Source of the DNA: Dromaius novaehollandiae | Lineage: Eukaryota > Chordata > Aves > Casuariiformes > Dromaiidae | Direction: 5' to 3' | NCBI RefSeq assembly: GCF_036370855.1 | Contig: NC_088099.1 | Span: 88,475,820-88,539,819, forward strand | Length of the DNA stretch: 64,000 nt | Shown here: piece after piece, positions 12,601 to 25,800 of the stretch | Numbering within the stretch: the first letter of the stretch is position 1 | How the letters are laid out: every line of letters starts with the position of its first letter | Translations under genes and position numbers: made by a program | The notes under the pieces: model-generated | What the model was told of the DNA's origin: nothing | The model's input: only the letters and a program-made list of their open reading frames with translations | The model's database searches: none

Positions 12601-15600
12601 ACCATTTTGAAGTGGGGGATAGAAAAAAATTCAGTGTGTTAATTTAGCAAAGCGGCAGTCATGAAGGAAGGCACAGCGCCATTTGTGGAGCACACAGCTA
12701 CCCTCATCAAAGTCTTCTCAACTCTTTCTGTGCTAGTTTGCCAGGGAGATGCTAAGAGGCTCAGGTCCTGTCTTCCTGCATAGAAACATTATATTGTCCT
12801 GCTGATTAGCTGGGAGATCTACCGGACATAACTAATGGCAGACTCGTTTAGAAGAAATATAAGGAAATGCAGTCTTCCAAAAGAACTTCTTGAAGCACTA
12901 ACTATTAGGATAAAATAAAGGAGCTTATCTGCACTTGTGCAAGAACAATTAAGTACAGTGACTACAAGCTTAGTCTTCAGGAGCTTAGCTGAAGTTTCTT
13001 TAGGAGTTAAGGGACAGCGTGTCACTGACAAGATTTATTATTTGTATTTTTTGTCCTTAGTAAACGCATTAAAAATGGAACCATTGAGGACCTGATTTGG
13101 GAAAACATTTCAACATCAGCTGAAGTCCTGTGGACTTTAATGAGAAATGTTCAGATTTCATTATCTAACAGAATAACCAAATATAGATTCTGATGAGCCT
13201 TAACATCTCGAGTGCTTTTCTAAACAGAGGTAAAATTTTCAACAAACAAGATACTGCTTAACAAGCTACTCTAAAGGCCTGTAGCAGTTTTTCTGCTACT
13301 TTAAAAATGAAAATGTTTGTTTTGCAGGACCTGAGAATAGAATAAATCAGTATATCAAAAAGAAGGAAGCATATGAATATCAGTAATGAAAATGAAATGA
13401 CTGTGTAATTTATAGAACTTATCAAACTATAAATATATTCAGTTAGTTTATAGATTTATCTATTTGTGTCAGTTGTCATCTGTTCCATTTATGGAAAATT
13501 GACCCCAAAGAAACATTTATTTTTATTATCATATAAAACAAAATGAGGAAATGACAAGAAGATTATCAAATCAAAGCTCTAGGAAATAAAAGACATAAAT
13601 GCAGGTATTTGATGTTCCACTCTGAACACTATGACATTAGAGTTCCTCTCCCTGCCCCCCCACCCCCAGGCTTTAAAAGTTTTGGACTCGGTAAAGCATC
13701 AGCCCTCGAAATATAGCGTTGAAGCTTATGAAGCAAGAGAACCCAGAGGTCTATGACAGATCATTTACCAGCAGAGTTTTAATGAACCCTACAGTGAAAG
13801 GAGATTGTTATATCTTACTGCAGCATTAGAATGGTAAAAGTGAAAGGACATACTTGTGATCTCATAGCATTCATTGACATAATGGTGTATTCTGAAAGCT
13901 GCAAATAAAGTTGGATCAAACCTTTAAACACTGCTAGCTTAGCCATAAACCAAGATTGCAATTCAGTGGCTAGGAACCAATTAAGTATATTGCACTTGAG
14001 ACAAGGAATGAAAGAACAGGTTACTATCAAATTTCAGTGCATAAAACAACCTCACAGTTCAGCACATTTACTTTCCATACTCAGAGTAAAATATACCAAA
14101 GACAATTAAATGCATTCTGAATGCAACTGGTTGTAAATAAACTTGAACGCAATTACCAAAAGAAATTATTTGATGTCAGCAAAGGTATGAACTTAATCTG
14201 AGCCATACAGTCACCTTTAGGGCTGCTTAATGTGAACAAAGATTATAGTCAGATGCCTCTCTCAGAATAAAAACTTTGGTGTTCAAGGTCTGATCGTACT
14301 ACCCTCAAAGTACATGGATGTTTGGTCATTAAATTCAGTTATATATGAACTTGTTTCTTGGATTTTCGGGACTGACTTACAAATACTTAGTGAAGTTCAG
14401 GATGTTTTATGTGGTGCAAAAGACAAAAACAAGCATTTCAGTTTTATGATCCTCTTTTTGGCTTTGTTGTCTTCTTCTCCAATAAATAAATGGAGTAATA
14501 ATGAGAATGACAGCAAATGATTTAGGTGCTTGGGATCCTCCATGCTCTCTTTCCCTCATTGTTCACTTTAAGCTCTGAAATCCCATTTTTATCACTGTCT
14601 CTAACATGACAATCAATTGTACTACTTACGCAGATTCTGCTTGTTGAAAGAAACGATATTAGAATCAAACTCGGGAATATCAGTTGTACTAATATTGAAA
14701 CTTCTCTTTAAAAAATACGCAAGTGTTTACTGTCATAAAATACTTCCAGGTGGACAGGAATATTTCCAATTAGAAAACTTGGATTCTGTTTTCAGACTTA
14801 CCAAGCTTATTTTGCAATGAAGTACAATGCATGTTTGCTTTTCTTTCTGCTTTTTTCTGTTTTTGTGAGCAAATAAGATTTTTTCAGACATATAGTAGTT
14901 AAGAAAATTGCTGCCTTATTTCTCATTTTCCACTTTAGCAGTGGGCTCAAATGGCAGCATTCAGACCTTGAATACTAATTACAAATATATTAATCTCATT
15001 CCCTTTTGAGCTTCATATTCCAGGCCATAGTCCTACATATCATAAAGTCAATTTTATTGGAAAAATCTAGAAGTAAACTGAGATTCAATTTTGCTGTACT
15101 AAAATACCAAGATGTGTGGTTTGTGCCCATCTTTAAAACCTACTTTTTTCTCCAGTCTTAATATTTCACAAATAACGTGTCTTCAAAAACTATAACCCTA
15201 AAAGTCATCTCTACAATGCCTTTGGAGAGCATATGCAACTTCTAGATCTCTGCATAAGCTCTCCATGGTGTGCACTCACCAGGCTGCACTACTGGTTCAA
15301 CCCCTTATCTAAAACCCTGCTTGGTAAACTGGTAAAAGGCAGAAGTTATCAAAAACACTAGCATTTGTAGTCTATTTTACACAGACAGTACTATGCAGCT
15401 ATTTTCAATTCCTAGCAAAATCAGTAAGTTCTCCTTGTTCCTTTCATTACTACTTCTTCAAGATGGTTTCACATTAACTATTAGCAGCATAAGAATGAAC
15501 ATCCTAGTAGAGAGACAGGCCTAAAATGAAATACACCTGGTTTTGGTTTTTTTTTTTTTTGTTTTCCTTAACCTACATTGAACAAAATACTTGTTTAATA

Positions 15601-17675
15601 CTTCTTAAACAGCTACAAAAATGCTTAGTAACTGGAGATTTTCATCTTGTCTGTTTCATTTTTTTAAGAGTTCTCACATGTTATAGATAGAAGTTAAAAT
15701 CGTGAGTTAAAGCTTGAAAACTATATCTGTATTGTTAATCCCAAGCATTCGAATGTAGAGATTTTTTACTATTTACCTCTTAAATTTCCAGTTTTCCTTG
15801 ATACCAGTAAGAACTGAAAATATATTTTTCTACTCCACTGCCTAGCAGAAATAAAGATTTTCATATAACAACATGACTCCAGGAGCTATGGCTTTATTAA
15901 AGAAAAAAAAGAAAAAGTATTAACTATTGTGAAGGATAAAATCAAGGGAACTGGCAATAGTGAATTTTTCAAATGTTATAGGAGATGTTTTCTGAACATG
16001 TAATTTAGACTTAAATGGGTACTAAGCATCTGCTAATGACTTTTCAGATTTGAGGCATGCTGGATGGATTTCAAAGAATATTCAAGCACAACTTGAGAGA
16101 ACAGACAGTACAAAGGGAAGGCTGCACATAGATTTAGTTCTCTGTTTTGTTTAATAAAGCAGCTTTAACATTGCTCTGCAGAAAATTCCTGGTGTATTGG
16201 ATAGAATTAGTGAGTGCAGGAGGTTATTGCATTTGTAAACTATAGGTAAGTGACTGTGGAAAGGTAGCGTTCAAAGCAGTTTGTTTACTCAGAAGGGAAT
16301 GTAGGATTATCTTCTAGGACCGGAAATGTGGACTGTGTTTATTGTGCATATGTAAATGTGTGTATGTGTGTGTGCATGTGTATATACATATATAGAAAAT
16401 GTAATGAGCAGAGGTAATGGAGTTTGTCTTCTACTGAAAGACAAGAACTAAGTCAAAATGAATCTGCTCAACTACAGCATTATTTTTCAAATGCTTAGCA
16501 TGAACTGTTCTGATGAAGCAGTTTTTCATTTCAATAACTCAAGCATTGTCAGTTATGAAGTGTTTGGTAAATGCTAATTCTGTACCAGACACACTTTTTT
16601 TTTCCTAAATCCACTGTTGATTAATCATTTTCTTAAAAAAGTAAATGGCGATGGACTTTTATGGTCTTACCCTGTCAGAAATGCTGTTTAGTCCTTCACT
16701 CAGTAAAGACTATCTATCAGATAAAATCTAACCACAAGAAAAATATACTTAAGTAGATAAATACAAAGAGAAGAAGATATGTAAGACTACTTTGACCATT
16801 CCATTCCCATATACAGGATTGTCTTCTACTCTTTATTCCACACTGCTCTGTTGAGTTCTGCTTAGGTGTCCTGAGTCGTGTGGTTTAAGCCAATCTTTTC
16901 CCCCTAAACCTCCTAGTTTTTTCATACTTTTATATATCTACATTTTTCAGCTGTCATAGCAAATCAAATAATAAATACTCATTCTTGTGCAGCAAGGGCT
17001 GACTGAGAATTTTAAACATTTTAAAATTTAACAGTTTATGACAATATAATCTAGATTTGAGTCTATATCATAACCATGTTATGATTCTACTTGGTTCGTA
17101 AGTAGAAGTTCTGTGCACTGCCTCTTGATGTTTGGAAATGGAAGGTGTGGAACTGAAATGCAATGAGGCAGGAAAGATTAATTACAAAATCTTGCTCACT
17201 CAAATAGTTCTCAAAAATCGTGAGACTTTTATTGCTTCTGTGATATGAATACTAAATAATAGTGGCTGCAGCATTGCAATTTTATATCATTACATTCCTT
17301 GAAAGAAACACTGAATAAGAGAGCTCTGTTCATCAGCTTATTTTCTGTGGATTTAAGCTGAGTGCTTTTACATTCCTTTTTCTTTTTAGATAGGGTAAGA
17401 AAAAATAACACCAGTTAATAGAAAATATGTAGCATCTCTATGGTGGGATTTAGCATTTGAAAGACTGACTCAGGATATATATCCTATATATGCATATACA
17501 CATACACATGCTCACAGAAACTTAGAAATGTGATATATATACTTATCAAAAATAGTAGCAATGCCTTATCTTTTTCAAAGGAATTATTGTGTGATATCTA
17601 CCATACAGCCTATAGGGTCCTTGAAGAAAGATATGGCTTTAAGATTGGTTATAGAAAGAGCAATATTCAAGTTTA
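9617..17675. other. Non-coding DNA between the two LTRs
   Basis: This 8-kb stretch has no retroviral genes, which rules out a provirus bounded by the two LTRs; each LTR also has its own duplication. No open frame is convincing. The one at 12211-12411 (66 codons) has no recognisable domain. Simple sequence includes a C-rich run near 13646-13668, T14 at 15547-15560 and (TG)n near 16350-16385. At about 16183-16245 a CTGCAG acceptor-like site precedes a strong GTAAGT donor, but all three frames between them are closed. Confidence 0.65.
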
Positions 17676-17680
17676 CCAGG
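17676..17680. repeat. Target-site duplication, left copy (CCAGG)
   Basis: CCAGG directly precedes the second LTR and is repeated exactly at 18861-18865. It differs from the duplication at the first LTR, so the two LTRs come from separate integrations. Confidence 0.88.
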
Positions 17681-18478
17681 TGTGGCGGACAGATGAGTGA
17701 ACTTTTGCCTTAAACATTTCTTGGTACATAAGGTGCAAGCAAACCAAAACCCCAAACAAGCCATCTGTTCCCAGCGGAAACAGGACTGAGCTGCTGCGAC
17801 CCCTGAAATGATCTCCCTGCGACTATGCGGGACACACCGAGCCTGCGCTGAACCGGACCATGATCGGACAGAGACTTTGGGACCTGGACTGCAAATTACT
17901 GCCGCTTAACACAACTTTTATAAAACTTGCTTAGCCGCACTCCCTAGTTCAGTGAGAAAGGGCCCCAGAGCTGGTGCAGACTGGAAAGATAAGGGAGTTA
18001 CAAGCAGTCTGCATTCCTATGCGTCACACTCCAGGAGGGAGGATGTCAAGGCTTTGAAATAAGGCCTGCTTGGGCGCCAGGACCCTGGGAAACAAAGCCT
18101 CCCCTCACTGCTGAAACAGTGTTAATTAGGGGGGGTCTGGATTATATCCTCTTCGTCAGGACCTTGGAAGATAACACCTACTGTCCCTGCTGGGGCAGTG
18201 CTAATTGCTGGAACAACACCTGTTTGTCAGGGCCCTGAGAAAGAAGGGCAGAACCTGAGGAATCAACACATTTGTCAGCAGAAACCGCAACAGTAAAGAT
18301 AAGGGAGAAAAGCAGCCTGCCTGGGAACAACGATGAGACCCAATAGGGAGCAGGAGACCCCAGACCCAAAAATTACTATTGGTCTGAACTACCGCGTGAG
18401 GGGTGGGAAACTTAATTTGAAAAAGCTATAATTGCCCAGGGATTTCTTTGTTCAGGGTCCCTCTTCGGAGGCACCCAA

Positions 18479-18610
18479 CTCGAGCTGTAACTACTGCACG
18501 CGTGTCATTACAATTTATTTATTTAATTTGCCTTGATTTGGCTCCAAACTTTTCAGCGGGAACCTAGGGTCGGACCCTGCTCGAGTTGTAATTACTGCAC
18601 GCGCATCGCT
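18479..18610 (+). repeat. Duplicated 31-nt motif inside LTR copy 2
   Basis: The CTCGAG...TACTGCACGCG motif occurs at 18479-18509 and again at 18580-18610. The extra 34 nt at 18510-18543 (AT-rich, with ATTTATTTA) lies between them and explains the wider spacing than in copy 1. Confidence 0.8.
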
Positions 18611-18763
18611 AAAATTTACACCCAGGGTGAAGAGGACCAACGGGACGCCGCTGGATCCACGGGTGGTGATATCTCTTTCTCTCCCCCCCTTTTCTCTCTC
18701 TCTCTTTCTCTCTCTCTCTCCTCCCCTTTGCCTTTCCCCACCTTTATTCCCCACTCTGTGGAA

Positions 18764-18769
18764 AATAAA
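18764..18769 (+). promoter_or_regulatory. Poly(A) signal of LTR copy 2
   Basis: AATAAA at the position equivalent to 9509-9514 in copy 1. Confidence 0.6.
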
Positions 18770-18860
18770 TTTAAAAGGTTGTACGATATTTGACCGGTTT
18801 TAGCGTCTTAATCTCGTCCTTGGGATCGTAACGAAACCCTCCCGATATTGGATCGGGACA

Positions 18861-18865
18861 CCAGG
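18861..18865. repeat. Target-site duplication, right copy (CCAGG)
   Basis: Exact repeat of 17676-17680, directly after the terminal CA of the second LTR. Confidence 0.88.
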
Positions 18866-21800
18866 TCATAAAAAAGGATGGATGTTAGCTGGCTTTATGT
18901 GAATACATAGGAAGATTGTTGGTCTCCTGCAAAGCTGAATGCTCTACATAAATGCCTTACAATCCTCTCAAAAGGGCCAGCCACAACTGCAAGAAAATGC
19001 AATGTAGGTGTTAGGTACTGGTATAAATCAGCAAGGTTTATAGAGCTATCCAAATCCACTGTAGAAAAGGAGCAGGTTGTGCTTCATCCCAGCATATGTC
19101 TGCTAAATCAGTCCCGCATGGACAAGGCTTTTTGGAGAAAATTGTACCCCAGTAGGAGAAAATCTCTCACCTTTAGGGTAGTGTCTTTCTATGAGACTTC
19201 TTAATGATTGCCTCTATCTTATTCTGATCTGTCCTGGTCCTTTCATAGTTCCTTCAGCTTCATGTTAGACAGCCATGCTGACCGTGTGTCCCTGCTGTGT
19301 CCATCACAGAATGTGAGCAAGACTGCCAGGCTTAACTGGGAAGTGTGAAAACTCTGTCTCCTGTGGCATGGAGTATTGCTTGACTAGCAGTAATGCATTT
19401 TGTCAATGTCAGTGATTTTTTTTCCCTTTTCATATACAGATTGAGAGGCTCGTTAATCATGATCAGTAAATCATTCACCTATGTCAGTTCTTATACAGAA
19501 CATCACCACAATTTTCTGTTTCTCCTATTATTACTGCGTATCATCTGTTGATCGTATAAAATTAAACATTATGCTAGGTCAGTTTTGACCCTTCGAGATG
19601 AAATATGTAAATTATTTCAACTGACATACCATTCAGTCATTCTAAAAAGTAAGTGAAGCAAGGATCTGTGTATTTGTTTGTTTTAATACCAAAGAATGTC
19701 AGTTACTTAATTAGATACATGACAGAAATGACTCTTGTTTTTTCCATGTTATCAGTATACTGCCAGAGAGAAGTACTTCATTGTTTTTCACCCCTGTTCT
19801 CTCTAAAATATATGTTTGTGGTTGGTAATGTTTTTGTATGTCTGTGTGAATATATACATGGTATCCAGCTTTATCCATTGCTTTATGTGAAATTTGTTTC
19901 CTATGTGGGTGAAAGGAATATTCTTTCTTGGTTTCTATATAAGGTGGACATTAAAACCAAGTATCATTTTCTGTTGTGAGAAATATCATGTAGAATTAAT
20001 TGAATCATAGAAGCATATTGCACATCAGCTGAGGAAAAGTTTATTGCTGGCCCTTCAGTACAATGATCCCTTTGTGTTTTGATTGTTTGCTGTTTTCAAA
20101 AAGAGAATACTGATGATGGACATTCAAATTAATATTTAGCCAAGAATCTTGCCAAAGTTATAATTATACAGAAGCTCTCACTGATGTAAACAAAAGTTGG
20201 GTACATACTTCGTGATGACAAGTCTAAGGGTAAAGTAACATAGATTATTGTTGTAATTGAGCACTATGTGCTCTGGTGGAGCATACACAAATTAATTTAC
20301 TAGCAGCAATGGATGTCAGCTCTGTTAAACCCCCTTACAAAACTCATCTACCATCCTGACGTAGGAGATAAATTCAGGAGGAAATGATAAAGGTGTTGCT
20401 CACTAGGTAAAGAACAAAAGCAGTGGAGAAGACATCAAGAATTTTTCCCTGAACTGTAATAGATGGAAATGTATTAGGAATATATGAAGACTTATTTTTT
20501 GCCCATCATGCAAAGCAATGTAAAACAAAAGTGTGAGGCATTAATAAATTGCGCTAATTTCGATTTGAACAGAAAAATGCTACAGTAGATATGCAGCTGC
20601 GATTAAACCAAAATACATTTGCAATTCACAGCTTCACTATTCTAAATATGAGTAGAGGAAAAAATATTTTTAAATATGGCTACCACCAATAAAAAGGGTA
20701 AACATGCTACAAAGCAAAAGTAGTACAGAACCACAGTATTATGGGAAGGATTTAAATAGAAAATTTTAAATAGAAAATAGTAATTATACACATACAGAGA
20801 GATATCCCTTCCCTCTTTGTCTCCTTAGGCTCTAATAATTTATGTTTCAGAGCTTTCAATTTAGATTTTGACAAGACTTTACTGTTATAGGTACTTCAGA
20901 ATAGTATAGACATTTGGGGTGACTAAAAATATGTGTGCAAATATTTTAGCATGGTGAAGGGGATGATGAAGTAGACAGCTTATATTTTTGACAACTGAAA
21001 TGAAATTTACATGACAATGCATAGAAAAGCTAATAGGGAAGAAATAAATAAATGATTAATGTCAACTAATGTGCTTGCCTAGAAGCAAGCAATATACTAT
21101 ATTATATATATACTATATACAATATAGTATATGTTTCAAGATTTAAAAGAAACTTAATGGGTGAAATTTTGACTTCACTGGTCAAAAATTATTTCTTTTT
21201 CATTTCCTTTTTGTTGGAAGGTATCTGATATCATATCATACAATATTTTAAGTATTCATCCCCTCTCTATTTTTCTCCATTCCAAATCCTATGCAAAATC
21301 AGTGTAACACATATAGAAAGGTTTAAAACATTCTAGATTCCTAGATATTGAAAGTGAAGTTAAATGGGCAACTGTCAGCCAAAAGAGAGTTGTTCTTAGC
21401 TCAGGACAGTTTAATACGCTTATCAGTAGCCTGGAAATAAAATGAAAAATCATTGCTAGTAAAGTTTTCATATGACTTAAAATGCAGTGGCACAAAGTGA
21501 TAGAAATTCAGCAAAACTCAAAGACTTGCTATAGGAAAAAGAAGTGTGTGTAATAATTACATTGTGAGAAGTTGTATAATGGGAAGTAATGATGCTGAAA
21601 AGAATCATAATGAATAACCACTTGAACTTAATCTTCCAATGATGTGTTGTGTCTGGGATTAAAACCCTTCTTAACTATCTAAGCACGGTACCAATAGTTC
21701 CTATCTTCTGCATATACTGGTAAAAGCCTAGTTTCTCACACAAGCATTTTATCAAGTTCTAAAAGCCATATTTTAGATTTAAAAAGTTGAAAATATCAAA

Positions 21801-22489
21801 GAAGCTGTAAAATTGATGAGGTCTAAAGGAATATCTCACTACAAGAATGGCTCTTAATCTAGTTTATTAAAGAGAGTTTACTGGGATGTTAGTATGGTTT
21901 ATAAGTACATAAATGTGAAGGTGATTTCTGATGTGAGACACCCTCTTTAATCTGACAGACAGAAGCACAATTACAGGATTAAGCTGTTTTAGCATGGAAA
22001 TATGGTATATGTGTACCTTCAAAGGCAATTGAGCTTTGAAATGGCTTATGAGAACACAGGATTGTTGATTATCATGAAAGATTTTTCATCAGCAGGAGGT
22101 CTTTTTTTGAAGGAGGTATTTCATTTCAATAAAAACTTAAAGGATCCTTGTGGATCTACATCCAATGTGAGCAAGAACTCAGTCTGGCAAACCTAAAACT
22201 CATAGCTTTGTCATCTAAATAAGTGTCTTTAATTTGGCTACTACATCCATCTTTAGGTAGTTAGGCTTTCAGAAGTGCTATGTGTTTAGTTTATGGACCT
22301 AACATTCCTGCTGATGACTCTGGAAAGTTTTTGTGACTGTGTCGCCCTTTTTTCATCCTTAAGTAGAACTCTGCAAAACCAGCTGTAAATTCAGTTATGC
22401 AGATTCTGTAGCAGGACCACAAGTGCATAATCAGAGATTTAGAAGAGTTCATCAAAAAGGTCTAAATGGCCACTCCTCCCAGCACCCTC
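18866..22489. other. AT-rich non-coding DNA
   Basis: No supported gene. A GAATCATAGAA-like phrase at about 20003-20013 faintly recalls CR1 3' tails, but the sequence after it does not follow the CR1 pattern. An AT-rich inverted repeat lies at 21092-21132. Confidence 0.65.
21092..21132. repeat. AT-rich inverted repeat
   Basis: ATATACTATATT (21092-21103) is the exact reverse complement of AATATAGTATAT (21121-21132), with a 17-nt AT-only or nearly AT-only spacer. It could extrude a cruciform or simply be a decayed (TA)n microsatellite. Confidence 0.7.
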
Positions 22490-22810
22490 TCTGTTTGTAA
22501 CAGATGGTGTCCACTCTGTTCCTATATATTGCGTTTTAATAAAAGGCTGTGGCTTGACAGCAGGGAGGAATTTGTTCATTTTACTCTCTCTTGTCTCCTG
22601 AAATTGAGGTCATGTGGAACTCTCTGAAATCTTTGCAGGGGGAAGAGAAGCTTTTCTCTCTGATGGCAACTGAGCGTTCCATTTGGAGCAGCCGCTGAGG
22701 CAAGCAGGGGAGGACCGATGTGGCAAACATGGGAGTTTGCAGTACAAAAAGTCTGAAAACACTGGAAGAGCATGGGGCAGACAAGATTTACAGGTAACAA
22801 AACAATATTT
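22490..22810 (+). other. Possible ancient LTR end and retroviral leader remnant
   Basis: The order of signals resembles the 3' part of an LTR followed by a leader: a TATATATT box near 22525, AATAAAA near 22538, a CT-rich stretch near 22582-22600, then a more GC- and purine-rich block. At about 22728 an ATG opens a 22-codon frame starting MGVCSTKSLK, with a glycine at position 2 as in myristoylated Gag proteins, and then a stop. I see no recognisable primer-binding site, no TG start and no duplication. Other explanations are an unrelated mRNA-like fragment or chance. Confidence 0.15.
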
Positions 22811-25800
22811 CCTGAAAGGGGTTGTAAAGGGTTTCCTGCTACTGTGGAAGAGGCTGAATGTTGCTATACTCGGACTGAGACTGAAGGAAAAGGCTGACAC
22901 TACATTGATACAACAGATGAGAGAAGACTTGTGCAAATCTGTCTTACTCTCTACAGCTGAATATTTCCCTGCTGAAAACATTACTTTGTTCTGGTTTTTG
23001 TTATGGTAATACATGCCGTTAAGCATTCAAAGCCCCTCTAGGGCTTTCAGTTATCCCTGAAAAAGGTACAGGCAGGTCCCCCTTAAAGATGTGGTTGATG
23101 CCTGACTCTGGCGCACTGTCATCACCTACCTGGGGAAGGAAGGGAAGTCGCTGCAATAACACATACAGTGATGGCTGGTTGTTCTATCCCCTTTGTTATT
23201 CAAGAATTATCGTATCTTTTCTGAGGTAAAATGCCAATCAGTAGATATTTTAGAGGACCAAAGTAACATGTTTTATAGCTGCAACTGAGAAAGTAGTTTC
23301 TTCAGTTTTTGATGCTGTAGGCAAGCTTTGAACCAGACATATGAATACGCCTTCCAGTCAGGCATCCGTTTGGAGGAGAGGCTGTCCACCATCTCTGTAA
23401 GTCTAGAAAAGCAATGGGATTCCGTTTTACTTTCATATCTCCCAAATACAGTTATAGTGAAAAAGATAAGCATTTGACTTTTTGTCAGTTGACATCTTTT
23501 TTTCCATTTTTACTTTCAGTATGATGTTTAATTCAGGGATAACGCTGTAATTAAATGATAGTAGCTGGTGAAGTTTTATATAGCAGAGGGCTTGACACAA
23601 TCCCAAACATAACTGAGAAGATTATGATATCCTCAGGATAAGAGTGGGATCTTCTTTTACACTGAGAAATGGAAAAATCAAGGTGAAGATAAAGGATCTA
23701 CAAGTAGTTGTACAGAAAATTATGTTATTCCCTCTTAGGATATACATGACACGCACTTGCTTCTCCCATCTGGGGAACTGATATGTATAGTATGAAAATG
23801 TCATTTACTCAACTATTCACTTAAACATTAAACAGCTTGGCAGTGCTTGAGGTGAATAATGTACAATAAAGGGTATAGCTGTAAGCACAAGGCCCCAGTG
23901 CAGCTTACTAGCAGAGCTGCATCCTCAGCAGGTTTGCGAGGATTTGCAGAGAATGACTACTGGCAAGTGAAGCCTTATTGTTGAATGAGCAGCCACTCTA
24001 ATGAATCCAGAAAGGCTATGCTTAGCACAGCCTCTGGTGTGACTCATGCTGATTGAATTGTAAATTAAACTGTTGTAAAACTGCAACATGAACATTGAAT
24101 GTTGTACTGCATTTGTTATTTTTTTAATGTGATCTGAAAAAAAAGTCAGAATCAACTATTTGTATTATTAACCACTGCAAATTAATTTATTAACATAAAA
24201 TGGAAGAGTTTGCTGGAGTCTTAAATTGTTATGGTTTCTTTTTTAAACATCTTTTAAAAAATGTCTTGCTAATTCAGTATTGGAATGGTATGTATTGAAA
24301 TAGTTTACACATATTAGAATTACACTTATTTTGAAAATTGCAAGGTGATTTATAAAAAGTCTCCAGTGAGTCACTTGAGCAAATTCTGGATGTGATCCCA
24401 GATATGCAAATGTATTTAGGCTTCTAACTCCCACTGATTTAAATGGGAATCTAAAATGGGATGAAGATGGGTCTGCTACTTACTGTGCACAGGTGAATTT
24501 GCCTGATGAATTCTTAAAGTGCTACAAAAGGGAAGGAGTCTTTCCCTTGAGCTGTGGAATAACAGAGCTAAGTCTGATCTCACAGTAATCACTGTAGCAG
24601 CTATAACTCCTCTTCCAGGGTGGAGAAGAAACTTCTTCCTGATTTGCAGAAATGTTTATGGAGCCAAAATCTGCACACTGATCCTCACTTACTTTTCTCT
24701 GATGGTATCTTGCAACAATGTTAATTTGGGAGAGACAATTTTGTTTCTATTTATGGGTGTTTCTTCAACAATGTATGAGAAAGTATTATATTAAAGAGAA
24801 TAAGAAAAGTTAATCATGTGTAGCCTTCCTATGGTGGATACTATAGAAGGCTATTAAATTACAATCAAATTAGAACTAACATAAAAAAAAAGGAAAATAG
24901 CAAAGACACCAGTGCAAAGTGAATTTCCTTTTGATGTATCCACATAATACCGTTGTTCTGAAAATTAAACTGAAGTACAATCTACTTAAACAAGACCAAA
25001 TCAGGATTAGCATTCATTAACTGATATCCTGACTTTAACACATAGTTATAGTTTGCCCAATTCAGGAATATAAAATCAAATCCCAGACTGAGATATATGC
25101 AGTCCCCTAGGTGCTTATATCCAAAGCCATCTGTCAGCTAACTATTATTGCTACTCATAATACTCATGCTGGAAGGACCGCTATAGTAACTATATAGCAG
25201 GCAACAGAGGGTTTGATAAAGTCAGTCTACATTGCAATGTAACTGTCTGTTGTAACTATCTCCACTCTGACATAGCATTAAAACCTTAACAAATGTCACA
25301 TTGGTTATTAGATTTCATACCTGAAGTGTGTTACTGCATCAATATGCAACATAGTGCAAGTCAACATGAGCTGTCTAAGGTTTATCCTGTTAGCACCTGT
25401 GCTTGTTAGATTACACGCTGAAGTCTTAACAGGATTTAGAGGTGGATCTTTGGAATGAAAGTTTGCTGCTCTGGTCCTCTGATAGCTCATTGCAGAGGTC
25501 AAATGAACCTACTCCAGTTTTAACTCTGTGTCCCCCTCCCTCCCCCCAGCCCATGCTTTTCTGCCCTCTCTTCACGCTCTTTTCATCCTGCATAAACCCA
25601 CTACCAAGCCTTCACAGTCTCTTGAGAGTTTAGGAGATAACTACCCAACTCTCATCTCTTAACCAAGCAAAAAGTATGCTGCTGTTTATTCAAAACTGAA
25701 GATCACGCAGCAGAGGAAGTGCAGGAACTATGAGCCTCCCCCAAGATAATAATAAGCCACTATATATCAGCTGATATGCAGTAACCACAACGTGTGGACT

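Larger units (their letters stand above)
17681..18860 (+). mobile_element. Solo LTR of the same ERV family, copy 2
   Basis: This 1180-bp LTR has the same TGTGGCGGACAG start and ATCGGGACA end as copy 1 and lies in the same orientation. It is flanked by perfect CCAGG duplications. Line-by-line comparison shows roughly twenty substitutions plus a few indels, so about 98% identity by eye. It keeps 34 nt at 18510-18543 and about 10 nt near 17804 that copy 1 lacks. Its G run near 18129 is 7 long (11 in copy 1), and its terminal C run is interrupted. TATAAAA is at 17919-17925, AATAAA at 18764-18769 and the CT-rich tract at about 18673-18745. No coding region remains. Confidence 0.9.

Noticed and set aside
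16183..16245. Possible small exon between CTGCAG and GTAAGT
   Set aside because: All three frames contain a stop before the donor and there is no ATG context, so coding use is not supported.
8468..18860. A full provirus bounded by the two LTRs
   Set aside because: Each LTR has its own different 5-bp duplication, and the 8 kb between them contain no retroviral genes.
20003..20060. CR1-like GAATCATAGAA phrase
   Set aside because: The following bases do not track the CR1 3' end; the match is too short.
22610..23026. 138-codon minus frame overlapping a 108-codon + frame
   Set aside because: The two frames shadow each other, neither has a recognisable domain, and no splice or promoter pattern chooses one.
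23029..23047. AAAGCCC/GGGCTTT hairpin that resembles a terminator
   Set aside because: A 7-bp stem without a following T run, in vertebrate DNA where intrinsic bacterial-type terminators are not used.
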